Origin: Selaginella moellendorffii
Taxonomy: Eukaryota > Streptophyta > Lycopodiopsida > Selaginellales > Selaginellaceae
NCBI RefSeq assembly: GCF_000143415.4
Contig: NW_003314289.1
Span: 1,895,157 to 1,959,156 of the forward strand
DNA: 64,000 nucleotides
Direction: 5' to 3'
Shown: positions 31,471 to 43,000 of the stretch, one piece after another
How the letters are laid out: every line of letters starts with the position of its first letter
Position numbering within the stretch: position 1 is the stretch's first letter
The notes under the pieces: generated by a model
What the model was told of the DNA's origin: nothing
Database searches by the model: none
Seen by the model: only the letters and a program-made list of their open reading frames with translations
Position numbers and translations under genes: made by a program

Positions 31471-34080
31471 TCACCTGAGGAGCCAAACTTTATCCCCGAT
31501 AGTGTAAGGGGGACAATCCTGACGATGGACATTGGCAAATGTTTTGTGAGATTCCTGAGCACGATGGAGGTGGAAGGAGATGGAGTTGTGGATTTCTTGG
31601 AGGTTGGAGACAAATGCCTCAGAGCGGGGATTTGAATGAGAGGATTCGGATGGAGAAGGAAGTGAGAGATTGAATTGGGGATTTCGGCCAGAGTTTGCAA
31701 AGAAGGGGGAAATTCGAAGAGAGGAGTGAATAGAGTTGTTATAGGAGAACTCAGCAAGGGGAAGGATATCGAACCAGTTATCCTGATGATAGTTGATGAA
31801 GCACCTCAAGAATTGTTCCAACGTCTGAATTGTTCGCTCGGACTGCCCATTAGTCTGAGGATGATACGCCGAAGAGAGGTTAGTCTTCACTCTAAGCAGC
31901 TGCAAAAACCGTTACCAGAAATGAGAGATGAACTGAGGCCCCCAATCCGAAACCACATCTGTAGGAATCCCATGAAGTCGGAAAATTTCCCTGAATACCA
32001 GTTTTGGCATGTCCTCGCCCGAAAACTCCTTGGTACATGGCAAGAAGTGCGCCATCTTTGTGAAGCGATCCACCACGACTAAAATGCTATTGAAGCCTCT
32101 AGAACTCGGAAGATCACTCAAGAAATCCATGGAGATGGATTCCCAAGGACCTGAAGGGACCGGAAGGGAACGAAGAAAACCTAAAGGAAGGTGGCGAGGT
32201 ACCTTATTCTGGGTGCAAGTGTCATAGGAGGTAACAAAAGCTTTGATGTAGTCGTCCATGTGAGGCCACCAAAAGTCCCGAGCAACTAGCTCATAGGTTT
32301 TCACAATGCCGAAGTGACCAGCAGTCAGGCTATCGTGGCACGCCATTAGGACCAACCTTCGAGCATCACCTTCAGGAACATAAAGCTGCTCCCCACGGTA
32401 TAATAAGCCATCTAAGAACTCGAACTCATCAAATCGCCGGCAGTCGGGAGTCACAGGGTGTCCAGCCTGAAGATGGGGGAAAATGTTGCTGGCGAGATCA
32501 TCGGATTGAAGATCGTTTCTGATGGCATCCATCAAGGAGGAGTCCTGAGGGGCCAAGGAAATTGCCATAACTTGAAGCCGATCAGGACCGAGGATAATTT
32601 GATCCTGTTGATCGAAGGCAGGATTACCAGGCTTGAGACTGAGATAGGAGCACCTTGAAAGAGCATCAGGAAGGCCTTGAAGCTTTCCAGGTCTGTACTT
32701 GATAACAAAGTCAAACCGACTCAGGAATTGTGCCCACCTTGCTTGATGACGGCTTAAAACTCGGGAAGTGGCAAAGTACTCAAGATTTTTGTGATCCGTC
32801 CAGACTGTTGTTTGATGGCCCGCCCCCTCCAAGAAACGGCGCCACTCTCCAAAGGAATCCATGATGGCAAGGAGCTCCTTGTCATGGATTTCGTAATTGA
32901 TCTCTGCAGGCTGGAATTTCCGAGAATGGAAAGCGACCGGATGAAGTTCTTGATCCGCTCCGAGTTGAGACAGCACAGCACCGATGGCAAAGTCGGAGGC
33001 GTCAGCCTTGATGAAGAAAGGTTGTGAGGAATCAGCATGGATCAAAACGGGGGCAGAACTGAAGGCTGCCTTGAGTGTGTCGAAGGCGTGCTGGGCAGCA
33101 GTAGACCAAGAGAAGGGAACATCCTTGCGAGTGAGATGCGTGAGAGGAAGGACAATGTCAGAGTAGTGATCAATGAATTTGTGGTAGAAGTTGGCGAAGC
33201 CAAGGAAAACCTGAACGTCCGACATTGATTGTGGAGGCTCCCACTCGAGAATAGTCTTGACTTTGGCAGGATCCATCGTGATACCCTCATGAGTGACAAT
33301 GTACCCAAGGAACTCCATAGACTGCTGATCAAAGGAACATTTCTCAAGGTTCGCATATAGGCCGTGTTCTCGCAGCTTCGCCATCACCTTGCGTACATGT
33401 TCATCGTGCTCCTCCTGAGTTCTTGAGTAGATGAGGATGTCATCGAGGTAGACGATCACCATCTGATCAAGAAACTCCCGAAAGACATCGTTCGCCATGT
33501 GTTGGAAAACTGCTGGAGCATTTGTCAAGCCAAATGGCATGACAGTGTACTCAAAGTGGCCATAGCGGGTTCGGAACGCAGTCTTCCATTCATCACCAGG
33601 CCGGATCCGGATCAGGTTGTATGCGCCACGGAGGTCAATCTTGGTGAAGAATCGGGCACCACCGAGGCGTTCCAACAAGTCCGAGATCAGGGGCAGCGGA
33701 TAACGGTTCCGAATAGTCACCTTGTTCAAACCTCGGTAATCGATGACTAGCCGCAAACTCCCATCCTTCTTCTTGACAAAGAAGACAGGCGCTCCAACCG
33801 GGGACTGTGAATGCTGAATGAACCCCAAGGCAAGGTTCTCATCCACGTACTCTTTGAGGGCCTTAAGCTCGGACGGGGATAACCCGTAGATAGGCCCCCA
33901 CGGAGGTGACGCTCCTTCCTGTAAATCAATGGGACAGTCATAAGGCCGATGAGTAGGCAGTACACTAGCTTTTTTCTTGTCAAACACATCCCCAAAATCA
34001 TAATACTTCTCAGGAAGACTGACAGGAAAAACATGCAAAGCAAAAAGGAAAATAGGTTCTTCATGAAGGAGGTCTTTCAT
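31471..34080 (-). pseudogene. Reverse transcriptase, RNase H and integrase of the nested chromovirus
   Basis: 34080-31912 is open and carries RT (KIDLRGAYN, MPFGLTNAPAVFQ, the catalytic YLDD in VIVYLDDILIYS), RNase H (DASDFAIGAVLSQ, NYEIHDKELLAI, TDHKNLEYF) and the start of integrase. A TAA at 31912-31914 interrupts the integrase core, the same frame resumes (SSAYHPQTNGQSERTIQ), and a TGA follows at 31471-31473. In the integrase zinc finger one expected Cys is Tyr (SYDTC), and the usual Arg in the SDRG-type block is Trp. RT looks intact; integration function should be lost. Confidence 0.9.
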
Positions 34081-34293
34081 AGTGATTGTGGAGATAGGAG
34101 GAGGTGTACGACTAAATGGAATGATGAGACGAGGATACTGTCTAGAGTAAGATGGAAGAGAGGGAAAAGAAGAGAGTGAAAACTTCGTAGAGTCAGGAAC
34201 AGAACCCCGATTTGAGTTTAGGGAACTTTTCCTGATTCAGACTCGATGAACAGTAGGGGAAGCCGTGGGAGATGGTGATGTGGGAGAGATAAG

Positions 34294-34719
34294 CTATAAG
34301 TCCTTCCAACAAATATGACGCTGATGTAGTTGGAACCAAGGAAGACCGAGCACCACAGAGGAGGACTTGCTGTTGATGATGTTGAAGGCGATATCGATGA
34401 CGGTGGACCCGATGTGTACTTGAACAGGCAACGTTTCCCTAAGTCCAGAAGATGGAGACACAAAATGCCCGCCAATGCCTTCAACCCTCAGATCCCGTAT
34501 GGTAGGAGAAAGAGGAACGTGATGTCGGGCAGCAAAGTCCGTGTCCATGAAGCAGGAAGTTGCACTCGAGTCCAGTAGCGCCAAAGCCTTGAGTCCTGAT
34601 TGTCCGATAAAAGAAAGGAGATATGGGACGTGGAAGTTGTGGGAATTGGTGGTGGCTTTGATGAAAGGTCGTGAGGAGTTTGATAAGGAAGAAAAGTGAT
34701 TTTTATTCGGGGAGTCCAA
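34294..34719 (-). pseudogene. Aspartic protease region of the nested chromovirus
   Basis: A retropepsin-like segment with ALLDSSATSCFMD where family members have Asp-Ser/Thr-Gly, and a later SSVVLGLPWF. The Gly of the active-site triad is replaced, so proteolysis is probably impaired. It is not in one frame with RT, from which it is separated by about 210 bp. Confidence 0.75.
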
Positions 34720-34730
34720 ACAGACAGCTC

Positions 34731-35700
34731 CTACTCTGTTTGGATAGGGTCGTTTCCCGACTGCAACAGAGGTGGACTTTGAGGCAGAGTGAACTCGAGC
34801 AGTCGGGGAGGCTTCTTGGGAGACACAGCCGCTTTGTGATTAGGATCAGCACAGTAGAGGCAAAGATTATGAGATATTCGACGTTGCTTCTCAGCAGGAC
34901 TCAACTTCCCTCTAATGAGTCGGGGAGTACCAGAAATATCCATCAGGACCGGAGCAGTAGGTTCAGGACTATGCCCCAAAGACTCAAGCTGGGATTCCTG
35001 AGTCTGGGACGGAAAAACAGCGGCGCAGCGACTTTCCTGACGATGTTTAAAGAGACGATTGTCACATCAAACAGCTTTGTTGATGGCGTCCGACAGGTCC
35101 TTGGGATCCTCCATGGTGAGCAACAAATCCTTGACACCGTTATTGAGGCCGGAATGAAATTGGTCAATCAGGGCCCGCTTATCCCACTGAGTGTCCAAGG
35201 CAAGGAGCTGGAACTCTACAGCGTAGATCAAGGCAGGACGAGACCTGAGAGAGACGTCTCATCTTTGTGGTAGCAGCCCGAACCCGATCTGTCTCGCCAA
35301 AACATGCTTCGAGCTTCTCTTTGAACAATTGAAGATCCATCAGCTCCGGAACCACGGCCCTTTTCATGCTCTTCTCCAGAAGAGGAGAAAACCATGACAA
35401 AGCTGCACCCTCGAGCAACGTCCCAATCGCGCCGATTTGAGACTCGGGAGTGGGGTACCGCCGATGTTGAAGTGCAAAGATCAGCTCCATTTGGTTCAAA
35501 AATCCACGAAGCTCCAAACGCTTGCCTGAAAATTTTGCCGGGAAACTCACCTTTGGTTCAGGAACTTTGCTGGATCCTTGAGCCGAAAGTGAAGCAAGCT
35601 CCTGCTGCATGTGAAGAAGGGTTGCCTTCAACTCGGTATTCTTAAACTGGATTTTTGCAAGGACTTCGGCAAAGAAATCAGGATGGCTTGGAGACTCCAT
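34731..35700 (-). pseudogene. Gag region of the nested chromovirus
   Basis: 35700-35179 encodes a retrotransposon gag (FSGKRLELRGFLNQMELIF, LLEGAALSWFSPLLE). The frame then breaks; further gag sequence lies at 34,943-35,167 and a zinc-knuckle-like CLYCADPNHK at 34,731-34,979 whose last Cys is missing. The ATG at 35700 is chosen because the codons before it lack an ATG. Confidence 0.8.
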
Positions 35701-35797
35701 TGGCAAGAAGAAAGAAAAGAAAGGGGGAAAAAGACAAAGGCAATCAAATAATCAAAACGAGCTAAAAGAAAAGCAAAAAGCACAATCTGAATCAAAC

Positions 35798-36157
35798 TGT
35801 CAAGACCCCCAACAAGATCAAGACTAGAAAATGCTAAAGACAAAGAGAAAAGACTGGCGTTGATTCAGATTGTGGAGAAATGGAACAAGGCTAACCTATA
35901 TATACTATAGGTTGATGAAGCTCCACCCACTCTTGGATCGAGGACAGCCTAAATATAGCTGAGGTTGAGGAGGTGCCACATCAATATCAAGAATGTGGCT
36001 CAAGACTCAGGAATCGGGAAGTGTCTTGAGAGTCAGGAATAGGGAAGTGTCTCGAGAGTCAGGAATAGGGAAGTGTCTCGAGAATCAGGAATGTGGTCTG
36101 CAGGTTAGGAATCCGGCGAGAGTCAAGAATGTTGCAAGAATTGGGGGATTCCTGACA
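35798..36157 (-). repeat. 5' LTR of the nested chromovirus
   Basis: 360 bp, TGTCAAGACC..TGACA, matching 30588-30973 apart from a missing block and about a dozen substitutions. Confidence 0.9.
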
Positions 36158-36162
36158 GGATG

Positions 36163-36472
36163 CTGGTTACTCTAGGACTGTTCCAAGTCGCTCCGGGCTC
36201 CTGTCCCTTCGCTCCTTGAGCTTTATGCTCGGGAGTTGCTCTGTGGTTCGGTTCCATCACTCTTTGGCTTCACGCTTGGGAGTTTTGCACCGTTCCTTCG
36301 TTCAGTGGCCCAAGGCCCTGAACTTCGGGTTCCTATGGACACGTGGCATGGACACGTGGCATGTGACACATGGCATCTGTCACGTGGCACAAAGAGGGTT
36401 TAGGTTCCGCTTCGTGGTGTTATCCTATGGTAAATCACCATAGGATAAAGGGTCAAAACCACGTGCGCTACA
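36163..36472 (+). repeat. Right LTR, second part, of the LARD-like element
   Basis: Continues the LTR from CTGGTTACTC to GCGCTACA, including the G-box cluster and the hairpin, and is nearly identical to 24,440-24,756. Confidence 0.88.
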
Positions 36473-39400
36473 ATTTCCCACCCTTGTCACTTACCAACCA
36501 CAAGAATATTCTGAGAATATTCCATGGCCTGTGGGATTGGAGGTTGGCATACAATTCACTCTTTTATTCGTTTCATTGGTATTGGAGTAGCATATTCTTT
36601 TGAGGATGGCGGGTGAGCAAGATATTGATCTTGATGAGGAGTATGGTATTAGTGATGATGGTTATGACAATAAAGGAGAGACTTTTGATGATGTTGTTGT
36701 GTGGCAAGGACGCAAGATTTTTGAGGTTCAGAGAGACATAAAAGAGGTTAAGGATTTCGTTAATATCATTAAGGATTTCTTGCTTTACATGGACCTTCAA
36801 GGGCTGAATCAATCTCATGTCTGTGATTACTATTAGTATGTTAATGGAAATCACCAAATATTTATGATAGTCAAGAGGTTGATTCTTGGTTGGAATTGTG
36901 GGAAAATTGTTAGTCTCACAATCCTTGTGAGGATAAGGTGAAGATAGATTTTTTTGTGACGAAGCTTATGGGCCATGCTTCTTTATGGTGGAAGAATTAC
37001 ATTAAAGCTAATTCAAAGTTGACTTCTTGGACTAATTTGATGAAAGTTTTCCATGCTTCGTTTGTCAAGAAGTTTAAAGAGGTTAATCTCGTAAACCAGC
37101 CATTAGAGATCCAATAGTGGACTATGTCTTTGAATATGTATGCCCGTAAGTTCTGTGATCTTTGCTTTAGTCTCACGAGCACCTATAATGTGCTGCTAAA
37201 GGTGCAATGTTTTATCAAAAGATTGAGCTCCATAGATGTGCAACAGAAGGTCAAGAAGGATTTTCCAGCAACATTGACTGATGCTATCACTAAGGCTCAA
37301 ATCTTTTCACCCAAACCGTCAATCAACTCTGGTCAACGATATGGTCTATAGAGTAGTCAACATGATGACCAGCTTGCCAATGCTTCATATTCAAGAAAGA
37401 AACAGCCATTATTCTGTTATGGCTCGAAGCATAAAGATGGCAGTGAGGCTAAGAAACTTTGTTTGGACTAGCAAGAGAAAGACAAAGTGAAAGGCAATTG
37501 TTTTCATTGCCACAGGGCTAGACATTAGAGCAAGGATTGTTCTGAAGGGGTCAATAAATGATAAAGTGACTGTGGTGGAGATTATAGGCAATGATGTGAG
37601 TGATAGTGTTTTTGTGGCTGTATTGCTTCAAGTTAGGCCTTTTCTCGCATTTATGAGCCACAAGTTTGATGCCACACAGTAGAATTAACCTACTCGCAAT
37701 AAGGAGTTGTATATCATGATTGCTACTGTGAAGGAATAACAACATTATCTATATGGATCAAACTTCCATGTAGATTCAGATCATCAAGTCTCTCCAGATG
37801 TGGATCTTTGAGGCCACCTTGCTCGTTAGCAAGAGTTCCTATAGGAAATGTCTGTTAAAATCCAATACAAGCATGGAGGTGACAATAAAATGGCTGATGC
37901 ATTATCCAGGATGGTAAAGTTTATCTCATTTGTGAAGTTATTCAACAATTTCTTGGATGAGCTTAAGGAGTTTGTTGACTTCAACACCTTTATCATAGAT
38001 ATTCGCACAAAGGTTTTGTTAAGGGATGCCTTTATACATTTGAAGGGTGACAAGTTTGTGTCATTTGAGATATGAGATGGAATCTTGGTGAAAAAGGGAT
38101 GTGTAGTGATTCCTTGTGTTAACAAATTTATTAAATGGATTTTAGTTGAGTGTCATGATGGGCTAAGTGCTGGACATCCAGGGGTATTAAGAACGTATGT
38201 GTTGGTGAAGAGGCATTTCTTTTGGCCTGGATGATGAGAAGTTCATATGTGGTTATTTGATCTGCCGGGCAGTCAAAGTTGATTATCAAAAGCTTGCTAG
38301 CCTTTATCATCTTTTATGTGTACCCAAGAATAAGTGAGATAGCATCTCAATGGACTTTATCACTAGTTTGCCCAAAACCTTTCAAGGAAATGATGTTATT
38401 TGGGTTGTTGTGGATTGTTTGATGAAGATGGCTCACTTCTTCCCCATGAAAACGACGATAAAAACTTCTAAACTTGCTCAGTTGTTTGTAGACCGGTTAA
38501 TCAGTCTCTATGGTTTGCCGGGTGACATTGTGAGTGATTAGGATCCCAAGTTTATGTCCAAGTTTTGGCAAACGGTCTTTGAGAAGCTAAAGACTAAGCT
38601 GAGCATGAGTAGTGGTGAGCATCCACAATCTGATGGGTAGGTAGAGTGCATGAATCAACTATTAGAAGATATGCTAAGGTCTTTTATGGGAAACTTGACT
38701 CAACAGGGAGCATAAAAGAAGTGCTTGAATTTGCTTTAGTTTACTCATAATAGCGCTTATCAATTAGCTATTGGCATGTTTCCCTTTATGGCGATGTATG
38801 GCTATGAGGCTTGGTCTCATGTGAGTTTGAATTTGGCTTTGGTTTAGGTACCTCATGATTGTGATTTCCTGGAGGATATACAAGACAAGCTTGAGTTGGC
38901 AAAGTTGAACATAAGGCAAGCTCAAGAGCGAGACAAAAGATTGGCTAATGAGCATCATCATCATCAAGAGTACAAAGTTGGTGACAAGGTTTTCCTTAAG
39001 TTGTCAAATGCACAACAGTTTCTGAAAGGAGGTGGCAATGTTAAGTAACCTTGGACAATTTTACAACGTGTGGGGGATCTTGTATACACTTTGGATTTAC
39101 CAGCTAGTTCAAAGATTCATCCAATGTTCCATATGAGCAAGTTTAAAGCGTGTTTGCATTCTAGTGATGTCGTGGATCAGTCCATCATCCAGGTCCCAAA
39201 GATTGATGTAGAGAAGGTTGGTCCAGCCAATATTCTTGCTTAAAGATTCGTGAAAACATGTCAGAAGACAACTAAGGAGTTGTTAGTTCAGTGGAATGGT
39301 TATTCTATGGATGAAGCTACATGGGAAACTGAGGATGACATGAAGAGAGTGTTTCCGAGTTTTGGTTATAACTTAGATGACATTCCTAAGGAAGGGGAGA

Positions 39401-39849
39401 ATTAAGTTCTATAGCCGTATTGCTATATAATTTAAATGTAAGCAACCAAAGAGAACGACTTGAGAGATGATCCATGGGGTTCAAATATAGAGAGAAAAAG
39501 CCCATGAATAAAAGAGTCCAAATTCAGGAGTTTACATTAAATCATTTATTTTATTCTCATTCTTTTATTTCCATGACCATATTGTTATGTGAGAAAGCTA
39601 TATTGCTTTCTTTCTTTTGTGGCCATTTGTCACAACAGTGTTGTTTTTTGCACATTTTTTCCCTATGGCTGTATTTCCTTAGACTATTTAGCTTATCAAG
39701 GCTGCCGTATATGGCTGGGTCATGAGGGAGGGGAAAATGACACGAACCATAGGAATATTCTAAGAATATTCTATGGCTTGTGGGATTTAAAGCCGTAATG
39801 CCTTAGAGGTTGGGAGGTTGGCCTAGGGTTTGCTCTCTTGTTTGTTTCA
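36473..39849 (+). mobile_element. Older decayed Ty3/gypsy chromovirus
   Basis: LTR remnants at 36473-36575 and about 39,401-39,849 share AGAATATTC, ATGGC.TGTGGGATT and a TTTCA end; TGGTATTGGAGTAG at 36577 is a worn primer site and GAAGGGGAGA at 39391 a purine tract. Between them are gag pieces (36,600-37,350), a zinc-knuckle remnant near 37,500, an RNase H piece (37,630-37,920, ending KHGGDNKMADALSR), integrase (about 38,100-38,720: SAGHPG, MDFITSLPKTFQGND, GLPGDIVSD) and a chromodomain remnant (39,270-39,400: LLVQWNGYSMDEATWE). Most of the protease and RT is deleted, and stops are frequent. Confidence 0.85.
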
Positions 39850-40063
39850 ATACCACCCATTTAGTATGACCAAAAGCCTCTCACACAAAGACTCCTTGCT
39901 CTATGCCAACAAACTTAAATCTCCCAACCATGTCATCCCTTGCATCTACTATGTTGCAAGGCCAAGCCTTAGGCTAGGCCTCTCGCTCCCTCAAACCAAT
40001 GGATAATGTCCCTAATGCAAGACTCAAAATCCTATATGACTCCCAAGTCCTTCTCTGCCTTGA
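39850..40063. other. Short spacer between retroelement remnants
   Basis: No gene or recognisable repeat seen. Confidence 0.4.
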
Positions 40064-41103
40064 TGTAGCGCATCTAAATTTGGAGCTAAACTCTAAGCTT
40101 GTTGTGGTACAAAATGAGGGTCCGGTACAATCCCACGAGCACCAGCTCCCCGTATCCAGCACCTACATGCAAAATGGTGTCAGACGGAGTCTAGCACAAT
40201 TTTGGCATACCGATGGCTTAATGCGAGGAGGAGGATACCCCACCAACTAGAGCAATGTGGAGCTTGAGCTTAGACCTAAGTCAGACGCAAAACAAGGAGT
40301 AACACAGCCCAGCAGGAGCCAAACTAATGTTTCAGGTGGTCTGACATGCATTTCAACCACTATCCCTACTATACATTTGAACTTGTTAGGTTCGATTCCC
40401 ATTCCTGACAAAATATTTTTTCTTTATGTGAACTTCCAGAGTTCAGAAAAACTGACGTCCAAGTGGGTGACCACTTGGACTTCCCAGGTGGTCACTCAGC
40501 CCAATACTATTCAAGCCTAGGGATGCTTAACTTTGGAGGTCTGATGGGATCCAGTGCTATAGTCACGGTTTGAACCCACTCTGAAATATTTATGTTTTAG
40601 CAAATTTATGTTTTCTTGAAATCTGCAAACATAAATTCTATAAACCTATGATCCAAATCCAATGTTCAGGCCAATCTTTACATACCGTAAATATGTTAAA
40701 TGAGCGAATCTAGACACTTTCCATAAATAGTATTTGGGACCGAAATGAGACTAACTCAAAGGGTATGATAGTGAGGGTGTTTGGGGGACATGGTAAGCTA
40801 TCATATAACGATATTGAGGGACTAGACTCAATATCAAGGGGGTTCCCAACACTAGCAAGTGCAAGTCAACGAATAAGTTTCTCTAACCAGGTCAAATATG
40901 CTTGACAAATAGCATGTAGGAATTCCATCCTTATGCTCATTTGGTCAAGTGCACACACGATGACTAGTTTCTTAACTAGCTTAGGTGGAGACTATAAAAG
41001 GGACTAGCAATACCGACCTCCTGCCATCATGGCAGTAAAGAAAGAGTGTCCGTAAGGACTGGCCGACAAATATCTTTTAATACCCGAAGTCACATTTGTG
41101 ACA
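40064..41103 (-). mobile_element. Solo-LTR-like copy related to the 1.14-kb LTR family
   Basis: In reverse orientation this 1,040-bp block follows the 23615-24756 LTR: it has CACAAATGTGACTTCGGGTA.., the TCCTTACGGACACTC segment, ATGATAGC..TACC.TGTC and ACTCCGT segments. Its ends are TGTAGCGC and GTGACA (TG..CA). No internal region or partner LTR lies next to it. Target duplication is not clear. Confidence 0.65.
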
Positions 41104-42450
41104 TTTAAGGATCTATTGCCACACTTCACTATATTGTACTCTTATAACGCATGGCAAACCATCTCTATCTCACCACACTTCTTGTGCCTCTAACTCATAT
41201 TGTCATGAAACCACTATTTGACCAAGGAGGCCATTACCATGATATGACCTTTACTTTCTCTTGTATAGGAAGCTTCCAAAAGTTCACTATGTTATCCACC
41301 ACCTATTCTACATCCACCCCTTGCACTATCCACTTTTGCCACAGCTTCAAGATCTCCTCCGCCTCCTCTTTGGATGTCAGTAACCCATTATATGCTTCCT
41401 TGACTTCATATAAGAAGAAGTCTTTCGCCTCATATCACTATGTTGTCCCAACTCAAGTCTTCTAGTAGTTGCCCTTGCCTACCAAGAGGCCCTCTAATCC
41501 CACTATATCTATGTAAGTAATTAGTTTTTCCATTCTACTTTAGTTACTTAACCACACTTTCAACCACTTGGAGGAGTCTTATTCACAACCTCCATAAGTC
41601 TAATTCAGGACTTAGGGCTTGTTAGCCCCGAGAATGGTATCCATGCCACTTGATTTTTGCACTTAGTCCAACTGTTCCATGTGTCCGATCCCATGACCAA
41701 CACTCGAAGGTATCACTAACATATCAGCCTATTACGCTAAGGCCATGCCCATTCACTTTTGCCACACTAGTGGTTTAATACTATCTGTGTCACAGCCCTG
41801 TCTTTCCAAGACTGGGCCATTCATCCATGAGTGATCATCCCAGATCCACTCTTTAGCATCCTTAAAATGCCTACAGATATGGGGAACAACCTTCCCCAAT
41901 ATCTCTTTTTCAGTCCCCACTAAATCCCTTTCTATCCATGGCTGTGTTTGCCAACACTAACATTGGATCAAGGTTTGTAAGCCTGACCACTAAATCCCAC
42001 TGTCCTTTGGGACTTCCTCACCATGTGACTGTATCCTTAGTCACTACATTAGAGGATTGCCCTTCTTCCTTTCCATAATCTAGGACTTCGGGGCAACATT
42101 TCAGAACATTGTGGCCCTACGTGAGCCTCATGGGTACTCTCCCCACCTTCTGCCTTTGGGTGCTTTAGCCATGGGCTTAAAGCAAGGTTTCATTGAGTCA
42201 TGCCAGGTATCCAAGTAGGTAGTGCCACATATGCTTGGACTAGGAGCATCGACCATTCAATATCCCGGGGCAACTAGAGCCGGCTCTTGAACACTTTACC
42301 AAGTTACCCCACTTGTCAGTCTGTATTCACTTTAGCTTTGGACTTCCCAGTGGTTATCTCATCATCTAACACCTGAGTACAGCCTTCCTGAGCCAAACTA
42401 GCCTTTTTTAGCCAAACTGGCTCCACTGGGGTCCAACCCCCACACTCTCC
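41104..42450. other. Unclassified repeat-like DNA
   Basis: No gene found. The right end (CTCCCTACTATACTTTTGGAA near 42,445) again resembles the reversed LTR family, so most of the block is probably decayed retroelement. Confidence 0.4.
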
Positions 42451-43000
42451 CTACTATACTTTTGGAACCCCCTGCAGCAGCCCCCCCGTCCTCCTTGGGG
42501 GACGATCGCTTTGAGCTTTCACCCAACAACCTATATTAGTATTCAAACTCGGACTTGGGCTCGGACTTGGAGTCGGTCTCAACCTCGTTCTTGGTCTCGA
42601 TTCCATCTTGAACTCCATCCCGGATCCATCTCGGACTCCGTCCCGGATCCATCTTGGACTCCATCTTAGGTCCATCTCGAATTCCATTTTGGGTCCATCT
42701 CAAACTTCATCTCGAGTCCATCTCAAGCTCCATCTCAGGTCCTTCCACGTGTCATGTGTTGGCCCTTTTGTATCCCTTTTTAGAGACTCACTTATTGCTC
42801 ACTTCATACTTGTTCCTCGAGCACTTCGTTGGGAGTTCCACTCCCGCTCTCAACTTTTTGAATCAGAGCTTTTAGTCAATATGTGTTACATTCATTTGGC
42901 TTCCACTTCAGCCACTACCGCGTGGCACCCTTTCGGCTCCTCTTTGGGGCCTAGGGATTTTATGTCTCATGTATTACCCTCATATATTACCTTTTCCATC
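42451..43000. mobile_element. LTR-family fragment with a 12-bp minisatellite
   Basis: 42,545-42,745 is an imperfect array of about 11-13 bp units of the form (CCATCTCGGACT)n. It is followed by about 240 bp (CGTGTCATGTGTTGGCC.., GAGCACTTCGTTGGGAGTTC.., GCGTGGCACCCTTTCG..) that recurs at 50,430-50,640 after a second array of the same kind. Open frames here are by-products of the repeat. Confidence 0.75.

Larger units (their letters stand above)
30588..36157 (-). mobile_element. Ty3/gypsy chromovirus, nested in the right LTR
   Basis: A 5,570-bp element, TGTCAAGACC..TGACA, flanked by the exact 5-bp duplication GGATG (30583-30587 and 36158-36162); the uninterrupted left LTR of the host element has one GGATG at this point. 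LTRs are 30588-30973 (386 bp) and 35798-36157 (360 bp, lacking one block of about 26 bp), otherwise roughly 96% alike. Coding runs on the minus strand in the order gag, protease, reverse transcriptase, RNase H, integrase, chromodomain, which is the chromovirus order. A purine tract lies next to the 30973 LTR end. Several breaks (see parts) show it is no longer autonomous. Confidence 0.93.
23615..36472 (+). mobile_element. LTR retrotransposon with large LTRs and no recognisable coding region (LARD-like), interrupted by another element
   Basis: The left LTR is 23615-24756 (1,142 bp, TGTCGCG..GCTACA). The right LTR is 29753-30587 plus 36163-36472 (1,145 bp once the inserted element is removed). 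Immediately inside the left LTR is TGGTATCAGAGG, a match to the usual initiator-Met tRNA primer site. Before the right LTR is a purine tract (AGGGGGGAGAG). So the element is plus-oriented. The internal 5.0 kb has no frame above about 90 codons and no gag, protease, RT or integrase motif. Possible 4-of-5 target duplication ATTTT/ATTTC at the two ends. It would have to rely on another element's proteins, or it has decayed completely. Confidence 0.75.

Noticed and set aside
42454..42687. Repetitive minus frame rich in Met-Glu-Phe/Trp-Arg-Asp
   Set aside because: Simply the translation of the 12-bp minisatellite.
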